DNA of 64,000 nt from Chitinophaga japonensis (GTDB taxonomy: Bacteria > Bacteroidota > Bacteroidia > Chitinophagales > Chitinophagaceae), in assembly GCF_007830125.1 (NCBI RefSeq), contig NZ_VLLG01000003.1, positions 362,247 through 426,246 of the forward strand. Direction: 5' to 3'. Shown here in pieces: positions 51,796-61,142 of the stretch; position 1 is the first letter of the stretch; the number at the start of each line of letters is the position of its first letter. The translations under genes and the position numbers were made by a program. The notes under the pieces were generated by a model that saw nothing but the letters and a program-made list of their open reading frames with translations, was not told the DNA's origin and did not search any database.

Positions 51796-52164
51796 ATGAT
51801 ACAACAAGAATCAAGGCTGAATGTAGCTGATAACAGCGGCGCTAAAGAGGTGCTGTGTATACGGGTGCTGGGCAACTCCGGGCAGGATTATGCGAAAGTG
51901 GGCGACAAGATTGTAGTGACCGTTAAGGATGCCATCCCTGCCGGTGGCGTGAAGAAAGGCATGGTGACCAAAGCTGTTATCGTAAGAACCAAGAACAAGC
52001 TGCGCCGTAAAGACGGATCCTATATCCGTTTTGACGATAATGCCGTTGTATTGCTGAATAACTCTGACGAGCCCCGCGGTACCCGTATTTTCGGTCCGGT
52101 TGCCCGTGAGCTGCGTGATAAGGGATACATGAAGATCATATCCCTGGCGCCTGAGGTGCTGTAA
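51796..52164 (+). CDS. rplN: Ribosomal protein uL14
   Basis: 122-residue uL14 at the subunit interface. [26 protein letters not shown] and [20 protein letters not shown] are typical. The next gene is preceded by an internal promoter and hairpin. Confidence 0.99.
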   Translation: MIQQESRLNVADNSGAKEVLCIRVLGNSGQDYAKVGDKIVVTVKDAIPAGGVKKGMVTKAVIVRTKNKLRRKDGSYIRFDDNAVVLLNNSDEPRGTRIFGPVARELRDKGYMKIISLAPEVL

Positions 52165-52189
52165 AAAGTAAAAAATCCGTTTTTTTACT

Positions 52190-52197
52190 TATCTTTG
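52190..52197 (+). promoter_or_regulatory. Internal promoter element ahead of rplX
   Basis: TATCTTTG matches TAnnTTTG and is followed by CAGCCC, as in the infA promoter. No TTTG at the usual -33 distance is seen (the region is A-rich). A leader of some 75 bases follows before rplX. Confidence 0.55.
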
Positions 52198-52230
52198 CAG
52201 CCCGTTTATAAAAAACGAGTCATTTTTTAT

Positions 52231-52254
52231 CAAGCGAAACAAGGGTTTCGCTTG
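52231..52254 (+). promoter_or_regulatory. Leader hairpin before rplX
   Basis: CAAGCGAAAC and GTTTCGCTTG form a perfect 10-base-pair stem with loop AAGG, 20 bases before the rplX ATG. The 10-mer CGTTTATAAA occurs on both sides (52203-52212 and 52256-52265). No T-run, so it is not a standard terminator. Confidence 0.6.
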
Positions 52255-52274
52255 GCGTTTATAAATAAATTAAA

Positions 52275-52613
52275 ATGAAAACTAGATTCAAGCCTAAGTT
52301 CAACATCAAGAAGGGCGATATGGTAGTGGTGATTGCCGGCGATGATAAGGACAGGACCAAGCCCCGCAAGGTGCTGGAAGTGTTGATAGACAAAGCCCGC
52401 GTACTGGTGGAAGGCGTAAATATCGTTACCAAGCACACCAAGCCTACTGCACAGAATACCAAAGGCGGTATTGTAAAGCAGGAAGCGCCTATCGCTATTT
52501 CTAACGTAATGTTGTGGGATGCGAAGGCTGGAAAACCGTCCAAGGTGAACAGGCAGAGAGAAAACGGTAAATTAGTTCGTATAGCTAAAAAATCAGGGGA
52601 GGTAATTAAATAA
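52275..52613 (+). CDS. rplX: Ribosomal protein uL24
   Basis: 112-residue uL24, a KOW protein at the tunnel exit and an assembly initiator. The KOW motif [25 protein letters not shown] and [14 protein letters not shown] are intact. Its stop overlaps the rplE start by one base, so they are coupled. Confidence 0.99.
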   Translation: MKTRFKPKFNIKKGDMVVVIAGDDKDRTKPRKVLEVLIDKARVLVEGVNIVTKHTKPTAQNTKGGIVKQEAPIAISNVMLWDAKAGKPSKVNRQRENGKLVRIAKKSGEVIK

Positions 52614-53185
52614 TGGCAAACACTACTTCATATATTCCCAGGCTGCAGAAAAAATACCGCGAGGAAGTGGTAGCCGCTCTCATGAAGAAATTCAACTACA
52701 AGAGCGTCATGCAGGTGCCCCGCCTCGTGAAAATATGCCTGAACCAGGGTATCAACGGCGCTGTGACCGATAAAAAACTGGTAGACAATGCGGTAGATGA
52801 AATGACCCGTATCGCCGGCCAGAAAGCGATCCCTACGCTGTCCAAGAAAGATATCTCCAACTTCAAACTCAGGAAGCACATGCCCATCGGCGCCCGCGTA
52901 ACCCTGCGCGGTACTAATATGTACGACTTCCTGGACCGTTTGATCGCTGTGTCCCTGCCCCGCGTTCGCGACTTCAAAGGCGTGAATGAAAAGGCATTTG
53001 ATGGCCGCGGTAACTATACCCTGGGCATCACCGAACAGATCATCTTCCCGGAAATCGACATCGATAAGGTGACCAAGATCTCCGGTATGGATATCACTTT
53101 CGTAACAACGGCTACTACCAACGAAGAAGCTTATGAACTGCTGAAAGAGCTGGGCATGCCGTTCAAGAACATGAAAAAGGATTAA
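52613..53185 (+). CDS. rplE: Ribosomal protein uL5
   Basis: 190-residue uL5, which contacts 5S rRNA and t[23 protein letters not shown] and [16 protein letters not shown] are normal. Coupled to rplX; followed by repeat copy 4. Confidence 0.99.
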   Translation: MANTTSYIPRLQKKYREEVVAALMKKFNYKSVMQVPRLVKICLNQGINGAVTDKKLVDNAVDEMTRIAGQKAIPTLSKKDISNFKLRKHMPIGARVTLRGTNMYDFLDRLIAVSLPRVRDFKGVNEKAFDGRGNYTLGITEQIIFPEIDIDKVTKISGMDITFVTTATTNEEAYELLKELGMPFKNMKKD

Positions 53186-53255
53186 ATTCCGGATCACAAA
53201 TTCCAAATCCCAAAGGGAGCTGTTTGGAATTTGGATATTTGGAATTTGGAATTTT
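53184..53255. repeat. Palindromic intergenic repeat R, copy 4
   Basis: Left arm about 53184-53214, right arm about 53222-53255, nearly no loop. Between rplE and rpsN. The left arm begins at the rplE stop codon. Confidence 0.9.
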
Positions 53256-53281
53256 AATAAACTTTGGAATTTTAAAAATTT

Positions 53282-53551
53282 ATGGCAAAAGAATCCGTAA
53301 AAGCCAGGCAAAGAAAGAGAGAAGCGATGGTGGCCAAGTTTGCAGAAAAACGCGCAGCCCTGAAAGCTGAAGGCGATTATGCAGCACTGGACAAACTGCC
53401 GAAGAACGCTTCCCCCGTTCGCCTGAAGAACAGGTGCCAGCTTACCGGCCGTCCTAAAGGTTACATGCGTCATTTCGGCATCTGCCGTAACATGTTCCGC
53501 GACCTGGCCCTGGCTGGTAAAATACCCGGCGTGAAAAAGGCTAGCTGGTAA
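53282..53551 (+). CDS. rpsN: Ribosomal protein uS14 (zinc-less form)
   Basis: 89-residue uS14. [20 protein letters not shown] and [39 protein letters not shown] are typical of the C-minus type: no CxxC zinc pairs are present. Confidence 0.98.
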   Translation: MAKESVKARQRKREAMVAKFAEKRAALKAEGDYAALDKLPKNASPVRLKNRCQLTGRPKGYMRHFGICRNMFRDLALAGKIPGVKKASW

Positions 53552-53627
53552 TTTTTATTTATTATTGATTTTCCTATCTATTACTGATTGGATATCGCAT
53601 TGTAAACTTTTAACTTTTTACAAAACA

Positions 53628-54026
53628 ATGGTTACTGATCCAATAGCAGACTTCCTGACCCGGATCCGGAATGCTCAAATGGCTAACCACAGGATCGTGG
53701 AAATTCCGGCCTCCAAGCTGAAAAAGCGTATCACAGAGATTCTGTACGACAAAGGTTATATCCTCAAGTATAAATTCGAGGAAGACAGCAAGCAGGGCCT
53801 GATCAAAATAGCCCTGAAGTATGATCCTCAGACAAAAGAGCCCGCTATCAAGGACTTACAGCGTATCAGCCGTCCCGGCCTGCGCCAGTATTCCAAACCT
53901 GCGGACTTCCGCCGTATCAAGAACGGCCTGGGCGTAGCAGTGATCTCCACCTCCAAGGGCGTAATGACCGACAAAGAGGCCAAAGCGCAGAATGTAGGCG
54001 GCGAAGTGGTATGCTACATCTATTAA
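53628..54026 (+). CDS. rpsH: Ribosomal protein uS8
   Basis: 132-residue uS8, which binds 16S h21. Starts MVTDPIADFLTRIRNAQ at 53628; the frame is open 21 codons upstream but those are intergenic. KRISRPGLRQY-type region is present. In E. coli S8 represses the spc operon at rplE; no such site is evident here. Confidence 0.98.
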   Translation: MVTDPIADFLTRIRNAQMANHRIVEIPASKLKKRITEILYDKGYILKYKFEEDSKQGLIKIALKYDPQTKEPAIKDLQRISRPGLRQYSKPADFRRIKNGLGVAVISTSKGVMTDKEAKAQNVGGEVVCYIY

Positions 54027-54119
54027 TGAATATTTCCGCGGCGCACTGACAATTAAGCTTTCTATACGGAGCTGAACACGGGACGCCGGTACTTATAAAC
54101 AAACATAAATCTTAACATC

Positions 54120-54674
54120 ATGTCACGTATAGGGAAAAATCCCATCAAGTTGGCCAGCGGTATCACAGTAACCGTATCACCGGCAAATGAAATTACCGTA
54201 AAAGGCCCGAAAGGCGAACTGAAGAGAAGCATTGACAGGGATATCAAAGTAGAAGTGAAAGACGGCGTGCTGACCGTATCCCGTCCTACAGACCAGATCC
54301 GCCACCGCGCGCTGCACGGTCTGTACCGCGCTTTGATCGCCAACATGGTGAAAGGTGTAACAGACGGTTTCAAGAAACAATTGGAACTGGTAGGGGTAGG
54401 TTACAAAGCCACTCACCAGGGCCAACTGCTGGACCTGTCACTGGGTTACTCTCACAATATCATTTTTGAAGTGCCCAAAGAACTGAAGGTAAGCACGGAA
54501 ACGGTGAAAGGCGCCAATCCCAAGATCATGCTGGAAGGTATTGACAACCAGTTGCTGGGACAGGTAGCCGCCAAGCTCCGCAGCCTGCGTAAGCCTGAGC
54601 CTTATAAAGGTAAAGGTGTTCGCTACAGCGATGAAGTGGTACGTAAGAAAGCAGGTAAATCTGCAGGCAAATAA
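54120..54674 (+). CDS. rplF: Ribosomal protein uL6
   Basis: 184-residue uL6, two-lobed protein near the factor-binding site. MSRIGKNPIKLASGITV and RKPEPYKGKGVRYSDEVVRKKAGK are normal. Confidence 0.99.
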   Translation: MSRIGKNPIKLASGITVTVSPANEITVKGPKGELKRSIDRDIKVEVKDGVLTVSRPTDQIRHRALHGLYRALIANMVKGVTDGFKKQLELVGVGYKATHQGQLLDLSLGYSHNIIFEVPKELKVSTETVKGANPKIMLEGIDNQLLGQVAAKLRSLRKPEPYKGKGVRYSDEVVRKKAGKSAGK

Positions 54675-54767
54675 CTAGCAGGCGGCCGGTAGTCAGCACA
54701 GACTGCCGGCCTGCCGGCTGAGCATATAAAAAGCCCGGCAGTATCGGGCGTAAAAAATTCAGAAGCA

Positions 54768-55121
54768 ATGAACACGAAAGTAATCAAGAGACAGAAGATC
54801 CGTTACCGCATCCGTAAGAAGGTGGCCGGTACGGCACAAAAGCCGAGGTTGTCTGTATTTCGCAGCAACAGCGATATTTACGTACAATTGATCGACGATA
54901 CGAATGGTACTACCCTGGCTGCTGCCTCTTCCCGCGATAAGGACATCCTGGCCCAGAAGGGTACCAAAGTGGAAAAATCCAAGCTGGTAGGCGTTGCCCT
55001 GGCTGCAAAAGCAAAAGAACTGGGCATCACTGCCTGCACATTTGACCGCGGCGGTTACTTATACCATGGCCGTGTGAAAAGCGCGGCTGACGGCGCCAGG
55101 GAAGGTGGCCTGCAGTTCTAA
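54768..55121 (+). CDS. rplR: Ribosomal protein uL18
   Basis: 117-residue uL18 that carries 5S rRNA into the 50[24 protein letters not shown] and [24 protein letters not shown] are intact. Preceded by a GCCGGCC-rich inverted sequence in the 93-base gap. Confidence 0.99.
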   Translation: MNTKVIKRQKIRYRIRKKVAGTAQKPRLSVFRSNSDIYVQLIDDTNGTTLAAASSRDKDILAQKGTKVEKSKLVGVALAAKAKELGITACTFDRGGYLYHGRVKSAADGAREGGLQF

Positions 55122-55163
55122 ATCTAATCGTAATTCTGGAAATCGTAATTCGCAAATAATAAA

Positions 55164-55682
55164 ATGGCAAAGAATTCATTCAATAAAGTAAAGGCCGGTG
55201 ACCTGGAGTTGAAGGAGAAGGTAGTGGCCATTAACCGTGTTACCAAAACCACGAAAGGCGGCCGTACTTTCAGCTTTTCCGCCCTGGTGGTAGTAGGTAA
55301 CGAGAACGGTGTGGTAGGCCATGGCCTGGGTAAAGCCAAAGAAGTGCAGGAAGCTATCACGAAAGGTATTGACGACGCCAAAAAGAACCTGATCAAGATA
55401 CCTGTAATGAAAGGCACCATTCCGCATGACCAACTGGCTAAGGAAGGCGCTGCCAAAGTGCTGATCAAACCGGCTGCCCACGGTACCGGTGTGATTGCCG
55501 GAGGCTCTATGCGCGCTGTACTGGAAAGCGCCGGTATCACGGACGTGCTGGCCAAGTCCCTGGGCTCTGCCAATCCGCACAACGTGGTAAAAGCCACCTT
55601 CAAGGCGCTGGGCCTGCTGCGCGAACCGATACAGGTAGCCAAGAGCAGGAGCGTGTCCCTGAAAAAAGTGTTTAACGGATAA
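55164..55682 (+). CDS. rpsE: Ribosomal protein uS5
   Basis: 172-residue uS5 at the mRNA entry. [27 protein letters not shown] carries the spectinomycin-loop region in normal form; the C-terminal domain has [15 protein letters not shown]. Followed by repeat copy 5. Confidence 0.99.
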   Translation: MAKNSFNKVKAGDLELKEKVVAINRVTKTTKGGRTFSFSALVVVGNENGVVGHGLGKAKEVQEAITKGIDDAKKNLIKIPVMKGTIPHDQLAKEGAAKVLIKPAAHGTGVIAGGSMRAVLESAGITDVLAKSLGSANPHNVVKATFKALGLLREPIQVAKSRSVSLKKVFNG

Positions 55683-55690
55683 AATTAATA

Positions 55691-55815
55691 AATCCCAGAT
55701 TCCAATATCCAAATTCCAAACTGGTGGATAAGTGTACCGGCAGTAATGGCAGTTGGCTAATGGCTCAGCGGGTAGATGTCAATTTTGGGATTTGGAATTT
55801 GGAATTTGAAATTTT
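55691..55815. repeat. Palindromic intergenic repeat R, copy 5
   Basis: Left arm about 55691-55720, right arm about 55782-55815, loop about 60 bases. Between rpsE and rpmD. Confidence 0.9.
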
Positions 55816-55823
55816 CTAATGTT

Positions 55824-56009
55824 ATGGCAAAGATCAAGATCACCCAGGTTAAAAGTGGTATAGACCGTCCGGAAAGGCAGAAACTGACCTTAAAAGCACT
55901 GGGCCTTACCAAAATGAACGCTACTGTAGAGGTGGAAGCCACCCCGCAGATCGTTGGCATGGTACGCAAGGTACACCACCTGGTAAAAGTGGAAGACGTG
56001 AAAGGCTGA
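55824..56009 (+). CDS. rpmD: Ribosomal protein uL30
   Basis: 61-residue uL30. MAKIKITQVKSGIDRPERQKLTLKALGL is the family start (55824); the longer open frame reads repeat sequence. Ends RKVHHLVKVEDVKG as usual. Confidence 0.98.
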   Translation: MAKIKITQVKSGIDRPERQKLTLKALGLTKMNATVEVEATPQIVGMVRKVHHLVKVEDVKG

Positions 56010-56123
56010 GCACTGTGTTCAGGCTTCACTAAATAATCGTACTTTTACACCGGTATTATATATATTACACCTTAATTCAAGCGAGCGGTTAATTTCCGCG
56101 TAAGTAAAAAAAATTATTAAAGA

Positions 56124-56570
56124 ATGAATCTGCATTCACTGCAACCTGCAAAAGGTTCCGTACATAAAGAAAAACGCCTCGGTCGCGGCGAAGCGTCCGG
56201 TAAAGGTGGCACTGCTACAAAAGGTAATAAAGGTCATCAATCCCGCGCCGGTTATGCCAGCAAGAAAGGTCACGAAGGTGGCCAGATGCCTATCCAACGC
56301 CGTTTGCCCAAACGTGGGTTTAAAAGCCTGAACCGCGAAGAAGTAAAAGTATTCAACGTGGGCCAGTTAGATCACCTGGTTGAGAAATATGGCCTGCAGG
56401 ATTTCTCCCTCGAAAACCTGTATGCTAACGGCCTGGTAAGCAGGACCGAAAAGGTGAAACTGTTGGGACAGGGAGAACTGAAAGCTAAAGTAACCGTAAA
56501 GGTGAACGCTATCAGCGAAAAAGCCAGGCAGCTCGTTGAGAAAGCAGGTGGGTCAGTAGAACTGGTATAA
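56124..56570 (+). CDS. rplO: Ribosomal protein uL15
   Basis: 148-residue uL15. The Gly-rich N-terminal extension RLGRGEASGKGGTATKGNKGHQSRAG and LPKRGFKSLNREEVKVFNV are typical. Followed by a small hairpin before secY. Confidence 0.99.
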   Translation: MNLHSLQPAKGSVHKEKRLGRGEASGKGGTATKGNKGHQSRAGYASKKGHEGGQMPIQRRLPKRGFKSLNREEVKVFNVGQLDHLVEKYGLQDFSLENLYANGLVSRTEKVKLLGQGELKAKVTVKVNAISEKARQLVEKAGGSVELV

Positions 56571-56586
56571 GACTTTACGACTGAGG

Positions 56587-56613
56587 AGACGCCTACGGAG
56601 TAGTGCGTCTTTT
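56587..56613 (+). terminator. Weak terminator-like hairpin between rplO and secY
   Basis: AGACGC (56587-56592) and GCGTCT (56605-56610) followed by TTT. A six-base stem with a short T-run, more likely an attenuator or processing site than a full stop since secY follows. Confidence 0.4.
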
Positions 56614-56648
56614 CGAATTTAATAGCGCTATTAAACCTTTATCTTCCT

Positions 56649-57995
56649 GTGAAGAAGTTTATTGAAACAATAAAAAACATCTGGAGCATAGAAGACCTGC
56701 GTAACCGCATTCTTACTACTTTGCTCCTTGTCCTCGTTTACCGCGTAGGATCCTACATCGTGTTACCCGGCATTGACGCCAACGCCCTGCAGCAGTTTTC
56801 CGAGAAATCCAACCAGGGCATTCTGGGATTGTTCAATATGTTCGCCGGGGGCTCGTTCTCAAGGGCATCCATTTTCGCGTTGGGGATCATGCCCTATATC
56901 TCTGCCTCCATTGCTATTCAACTGTTGACCATTGCAGTGCCTTATTTCCAGAAACTGCAGAAGGAAGGTGAAAGCGGCAGGAAAAAGATTAACCAGTATA
57001 CCCGTCTCCTCACCGTGGTGGTAACCGGTTTCCAGGCCAGCGCATACGTAGCTTACCTGAAAGGCCAGTCCGGCGGCGCCATCATTCCCGAATATGGCGC
57101 ATTCCTGTTCTGGCTGTCCACTACCGTAGTGCTCACCGCAGGTACGCTGTTCGTGATGTGGCTGGGTGAAAAGATCACGGATAAAGGCATTGGCAACGGT
57201 ACCTCCCTGATCATCATGGTGGGCATCCTGGCCCGTCTGCCCCAGGCCCTGATCCAGGAGTTCACCTCCAAAACAACGGAAGGCGGCGGCGGCCTGCTGG
57301 TATTCCTGATAGAGATCGCCGTATTCATCGTGATCACCATCGGCCTGATCCTGCTGGTACAGGGTACCCGCAAGATCCCGGTGAACTATGCAAAACGTAT
57401 TGTAGGCAACAAGCAATATGGCGGCGTGCGCCAGTTCATTCCCCTGAAGGTGAATGCTGCAGGCGTAATGCCCATCATCTTTGCCCAGGCCATCATGTTC
57501 ATACCGGCCACCGCTATTGGCTTTGCCACCTCTTCCGAGAGCGCTTCCGGCTTCATCCGTATATTCAGCGACCATACCAATGGTTATTATAACCTGATAT
57601 ACGCGGTGCTGGTGATCGTGTTCACCTACTTTTATACTGCTTTGATCTTCAACCCCAACCAGATGGCGGAAGAAATGAAGCGGAACAACGGGTTCATTCC
57701 CGGCGTAAAGCCCGGTAAAGCTACCGCGGACTATATCGGCGCCGTAATGGACCGCATTACCCTGCCCGGCGCCTTTTTCCTGGCCCTGGTAGGTATCATG
57801 CCCGGCATAGCGGCTGCCCTGCGTATCAACAGTAACTTTGCTTCCTTCTTCGGGGGTACCTCCCTGCTGATCATGGTAGGGGTAATATTGGATACCCTGC
57901 AGCAGATCGAAAGCCAGTTGCTGATGCGCCATTACGACGGCCTGATGAGCACCGGCGGCCGTATAAAGGGAAGAACGGCCCCGGCCAATGTGTAA
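56649..57995 (+). CDS. secY: Protein translocase subunit SecY
   Basis: 448-residue channel of the Sec translocon with ten membrane helices. LRNRILTTLLLVLVYRVGSYIVLPGID, the plug region SRASIFALGIMPYISASIAIQLLT, and GIGNGTSLIIMVGI are all present; the cytoplasmic loops for SecA/ribosome contact are normal. Housekeeping gene in its usual place between rplO and map. Confidence 0.98.
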   Translation: MKKFIETIKNIWSIEDLRNRILTTLLLVLVYRVGSYIVLPGIDANALQQFSEKSNQGILGLFNMFAGGSFSRASIFALGIMPYISASIAIQLLTIAVPYFQKLQKEGESGRKKINQYTRLLTVVVTGFQASAYVAYLKGQSGGAIIPEYGAFLFWLSTTVVLTAGTLFVMWLGEKITDKGIGNGTSLIIMVGILARLPQALIQEFTSKTTEGGGGLLVFLIEIAVFIVITIGLILLVQGTRKIPVNYAKRIVGNKQYGGVRQFIPLKVNAAGVMPIIFAQAIMFIPATAIGFATSSESASGFIRIFSDHTNGYYNLIYAVLVIVFTYFYTALIFNPNQMAEEMKRNNGFIPGVKPGKATADYIGAVMDRITLPGAFFLALVGIMPGIAAALRINSNFASFFGGTSLLIMVGVILDTLQQIESQLLMRHYDGLMSTGGRIKGRTAPANV

Positions 57996-58021
57996 GTAAT
58001 TTATTGACGCATTATACAGCA

Positions 58022-58064
58022 CAAGGTCAGAAGGTCTTACCAGGGTAAAGGCCTTTTGACCTTG
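58022..58064. other. Inverted repeat between secY and map
   Basis: CAAGGTCAGAAGG (58022-58034) pairs with CCTTTTGACCTTG (58052-58064), 13 base pairs with one G-T pair and no T-run. A processing or attenuation site is possible. Confidence 0.5.
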
Positions 58065-58092
58065 TGACATTGTGACCTTCGGAGAAGATATC

Positions 58093-58893
58093 ATGATCCA
58101 TTACAAGAATAAAGAGGAAATAGAGCTGATGCGTAAAAGCGCATCCGTACTGAGCGCTGCCCTGGAAGCAGTGGCAAAGGTGTTGAAGCCCGGCATGACC
58201 ACCCTGGAAGTGGATAACCTGGTAGACCAGTTTATCCGGGAGCAGGGGGCGGTGCCCTCTTTCAAGGATTACCGCGGCTTTCCCAAAAGCTGCTGCATTT
58301 CTGTGAATGACGAGGTGGTGCACGGCATTCCCAATGCCTATGCGCTGAAGGACGGGGACATCGTGTCCGTGGACGTGGGGGTGTACCTCAATGGTTTTCA
58401 TGCGGATAGCGCCTATACCTTCGCCATTGGTAATGTAAGGAAAGAGGTGCTGGACCTGATGACCGCCACCAAGGCGGCCCTGTACAAGGGCATTGAAAAG
58501 GCGGTGGCCGGCAACCGGGTGGGGGATATTGCCTACGCCATACAGGAGCACGCCGAAAAGGAGCGGGGCTACGGTGTGGTGCGCGAGCTGGTGGGCCACG
58601 GCCTGGGCCGGCAACTCCATGAAGATCCGCAGGTACCTAACTACGGCAAGCGGGGCAGCGGCCCTATGATGAAGGAAGGACTGGTAATTGCCATTGAGCC
58701 GATGGTAAACCTGGGCACCAAGGATGTGGCGTATATGGATGACGGTTGGACGGTAGCCACCCGCGATGAGCAGCCCTCCGTTCACTATGAGCATACCGTG
58801 GCGGTAATGAAAGGGAAGGCCGACGTGTTGTCCAGCTTTGCCGGCATAGAGGCCGCCGAGCGGGCCAATCCCGCGCTGAATGCAAACTATTAA
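58093..58893 (+). CDS. map: Methionine aminopeptidase, type I
   Basis: 266-residue enzyme that removes initiator Met from nascent proteins. Metal ligands D94, D105, H169, E202 and E233 and the substrate His H78 are in place. The ATG at 58093 (MIHYKNKEEIELMRKSA) is the usual start; an in-frame GTG at 58072 is less likely. Normal neighbour of secY. Confidence 0.97.
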   Translation: MIHYKNKEEIELMRKSASVLSAALEAVAKVLKPGMTTLEVDNLVDQFIREQGAVPSFKDYRGFPKSCCISVNDEVVHGIPNAYALKDGDIVSVDVGVYLNGFHADSAYTFAIGNVRKEVLDLMTATKAALYKGIEKAVAGNRVGDIAYAIQEHAEKERGYGVVRELVGHGLGRQLHEDPQVPNYGKRGSGPMMKEGLVIAIEPMVNLGTKDVAYMDDGWTVATRDEQPSVHYEHTVAVMKGKADVLSSFAGIEAAERANPALNANY

Positions 58894-58993
58894 TTAATAA
58901 TTAATAATGAATAATTAATAACCGCTACATGAGTGTTTCATAAGGCAGTGGGGCTATTATTATTAACTATTAATTCTTAATTATTAATTAATT
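58889..58993. repeat. AT-rich palindromic repeat S, copy 1
   Basis: Left arm about 58889-58920 of TTAATTAATAATTAATAA type, right arm about 58954-58993 (imperfect), around a core with GTGTTTC and AAGGCAGTG. Overlaps the map stop codon. A related element lies at 63757. Confidence 0.75.
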
Positions 58994-59026
58994 CGGGGAA
59001 ATTTTTCGATTTCAAAAGATTTATGC

Positions 59027-59034
59027 TATCTTTG
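59027..59034 (+). promoter_or_regulatory. infA promoter element
   Basis: TATCTTTG, 18 bases before the infA ATG, followed by CAGTCC. The -33 region is TTTT-rich without an exact TTTG, and lies next to repeat S. Confidence 0.6.
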
Positions 59035-59051
59035 CAGTCCTAAAAATTTTT

Positions 59052-59270
59052 ATGGCAAAACAGGCACTCATTAAACAGGATGGAATTATACTGGAAGCCT
59101 TGTCAAACGCTATGTTCCGTGTTAAATTAGAGAATGGGCATGAGATTTTGGCTACCATTTCTGGAAAAATGAGAATGCACTATATCCGTATTTTGCCGGG
59201 AGATAAAGTAGGCGTGGAAATGAGCCCGTATGATCTATCGAGAGGCAGGATCATTTTCCGGTATAAATAA
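59052..59270 (+). CDS. infA: Translation initiation factor IF-1
   Basis: 72-residue OB-fold factor that occupies the A site during initiation. [60 protein letters not shown] sequence is fully normal. Begins the infA-rpmJ-rpsM-rpsK-rpsD-rpoA-rplQ part of the cluster, with its own promoter. Confidence 0.99.
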   Translation: MAKQALIKQDGIILEALSNAMFRVKLENGHEILATISGKMRMHYIRILPGDKVGVEMSPYDLSRGRIIFRYK

Positions 59271-59321
59271 TAGCATTTTCCAGATTAGCAATTTATTAAG
59301 CAGACATATAACTTTTAACTT

Positions 59322-59438
59322 ATGAAGGTAAGAGCTTCCATAAAGAAGAGAAGTGCAGATTGCAAGATAGTGCGTAGAAAGGGTAAATTGTTGGTGATCA
59401 ACAAGAAGAATCCCCGTTTCAAGCAACGTCAGGGATAA
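59322..59438 (+). CDS. rpmJ: Ribosomal protein bL36, single-cysteine form
   Basis: 38-residue bL36 starting [14 protein letters not shown] and ending NPRFKQRQG. Only one Cys remains, so the CCCH zinc site is lost, the C-minus form. Too short for many ORF searches but the position between infA and rpsM and the sequence make it certain. Confidence 0.97.
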   Translation: MKVRASIKKRSADCKIVRRKGKLLVINKKNPRFKQRQG

Positions 59439-59478
59439 TTGGATTCAAATCTAAACAACGTAAATATAAAACAGCAAT

Positions 59479-59859
59479 ATGGCACGTATAGCCGGTATAG
59501 ATCTTCCTAAAAATAAAAGAGGAGAAATAGGACTTACCTATATCTATGGTATAGGCCGTTCTACCGCTCAATATATCCTGACCAAGTCAGGCATTGATTT
59601 CAACAAGAAAGTGAAGGACTGGAATGATGATGAGCAGGCAGCCATCCGTAACGTGATCAACAATGAGATCAAGGTGGAAGGCCAACTGCGTTCTGAAGTG
59701 CAGATGAACATCAAGCGCCTGCTGGATATTGCCTGCTACCGCGGTCTGCGTCACAGGAAAGGATTACCGGTTAGAGGACAGCGCACCCGTACTAACAGCC
59801 GTACCCGTAAAGGTAAGCGTAAGACGGTGGCCGGTAAGAAGAAAGCTCCTAAGAAGTAA
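59479..59859 (+). CDS. rpsM: Ribosomal protein uS13
   Basis: 126-residue uS13 of the 30S head. [28 protein letters not shown] and [24 protein letters not shown] are normal. Confidence 0.99.
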   Translation: MARIAGIDLPKNKRGEIGLTYIYGIGRSTAQYILTKSGIDFNKKVKDWNDDEQAAIRNVINNEIKVEGQLRSEVQMNIKRLLDIACYRGLRHRKGLPVRGQRTRTNSRTRKGKRKTVAGKKKAPKK

Positions 59860-59868
59860 AAAATAAAA

Positions 59869-59950
59869 ACCCAAATTCCAAATCCCAATCCCCAAAGTGG
59901 GAGACTGGAATGCAAATTTTGGAATTTGGATACTGGAATTTGGAATTTTA
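59869..59950. repeat. Palindromic intergenic repeat R, copy 6
   Basis: Left arm about 59869-59896, right arm about 59914-59950, between rpsM and rpsK. Confidence 0.9.
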
Positions 59951-59957
59951 AAATATT

Positions 59958-60359
59958 ATGGCAAAAGCAACCAATTCAAAAACTGCTGCTAATAAAAAGA
60001 GGGTAGTAAAGGTAGATAACTACGGCGACGTACATATATCCGCCAGTTTTAACAATATCATCGTAAGCATTACCAACAAGCAGGGTCAGGTGATCTCCTG
60101 GTCTTCCGCCGGTAAGATGGGCTTCAAGGGCTCCAAGAAGAACACGCCCTATGCCGCCCAGTTGGCTGCTACCGATGCTGCTAAAACTGCCTTTGACGCC
60201 GGTCTGAAAAGAGCGGACGTATTTGTGAAAGGCCCCGGTGCAGGACGTGAGAGCGCTATCCGCGCCATCGCCAACTCCGGTATTGAAGTGAGCATGATCA
60301 AGGACGTTACGCCTTTACCGCACAACGGTTGCCGTCCTCCCAAGAAAAGAAGAGTCTAA
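59958..60359 (+). CDS. rpsK: Ribosomal protein uS11
   Basis: 133-residue uS11 of the 30S platform. [22 protein letters not shown] and [23 protein letters not shown] end are normal. Confidence 0.99.
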   Translation: MAKATNSKTAANKKRVVKVDNYGDVHISASFNNIIVSITNKQGQVISWSSAGKMGFKGSKKNTPYAAQLAATDAAKTAFDAGLKRADVFVKGPGAGRESAIRAIANSGIEVSMIKDVTPLPHNGCRPPKKRRV

Positions 60360-60369
60360 ATAATAAACA

Positions 60370-60436
60370 TCCAAATTCCAAAACCCAAAATCCAAACGTC
60401 CATCTTTTGGAATTTGGCTTTTGGGATTTGGAATTT
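60370..60436. repeat. Palindromic intergenic repeat R, copy 7
   Basis: Left arm about 60370-60397, right arm about 60406-60436, loop about 8 bases. Between rpsK and rpsD. Confidence 0.9.
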
Positions 60437-60513
60437 TAAATATTGGGTGCATGATCAGGTTTAAGATTTTTTAAAGAGCATGCACCGTAACTAAAAAATC
60501 TAACAAGAAAAAA

Positions 60514-61119
60514 ATGGCAAGGTACACAGGACCAAAGACCAAGATCTCCAGGATTTTTGGCGAACCTATTTTAGGTAATGGTAAGTATTTAGGTAAGAAC
60601 AGTAACCCTCCGGGTCAGCACGGTGCTACCCGCAAGCGTAAGCAGTTGGGTGAATACGCACTGCAGTTGCGCGAGAAGCAAAAGGCAAAATACACTTACG
60701 GCGTACTGGAGCGCCAGTTCCTCAACCTGTTCAAAGAAGCGAACCGCCGTAAAGGCGTAACCGGTGAAGTGCTGATCAAGCTGCTGGAAGCCCGCCTGGA
60801 CAACACCGTATTCCGCCTGGGCATTGCCCCCTCCCGTCCCGCTGCCCGTCAGTTGGTATCCCACAAGCACGTAACCGTAAACGGCCACGTGGTGAACATT
60901 CCGTCCTATCAACTGAAACCAGGCGATATCATCGGCCTGAAGCCGAAAACCAGCGGCAATACCGCCCTGACCAGCAACATTCGCGGCAAGAACCCCAAGT
61001 TTAGCTGGCTGGACTGGAACGAAAAGGACATGCAAGGTACTTTTATCGCCTATCCTGAAAGAGAAAGCGTTCCTGAGAACATCAAGGAACAACTGATAGT
61101 GGAATTGTACTCTAAATAA
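60514..61119 (+). CDS. rpsD: Ribosomal protein uS4
   Basis: 201-residue uS4, 16S assembly initiator. [19 protein letters not shown] start and the S4 RNA-binding domain ([31 protein letters not shown]) are intact. Leads directly into rpoA. Confidence 0.99.
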   Translation: MARYTGPKTKISRIFGEPILGNGKYLGKNSNPPGQHGATRKRKQLGEYALQLREKQKAKYTYGVLERQFLNLFKEANRRKGVTGEVLIKLLEARLDNTVFRLGIAPSRPAARQLVSHKHVTVNGHVVNIPSYQLKPGDIIGLKPKTSGNTALTSNIRGKNPKFSWLDWNEKDMQGTFIAYPERESVPENIKEQLIVELYSK

Positions 61120-61142
61120 TAACAACTAAACTTCATATTGCA

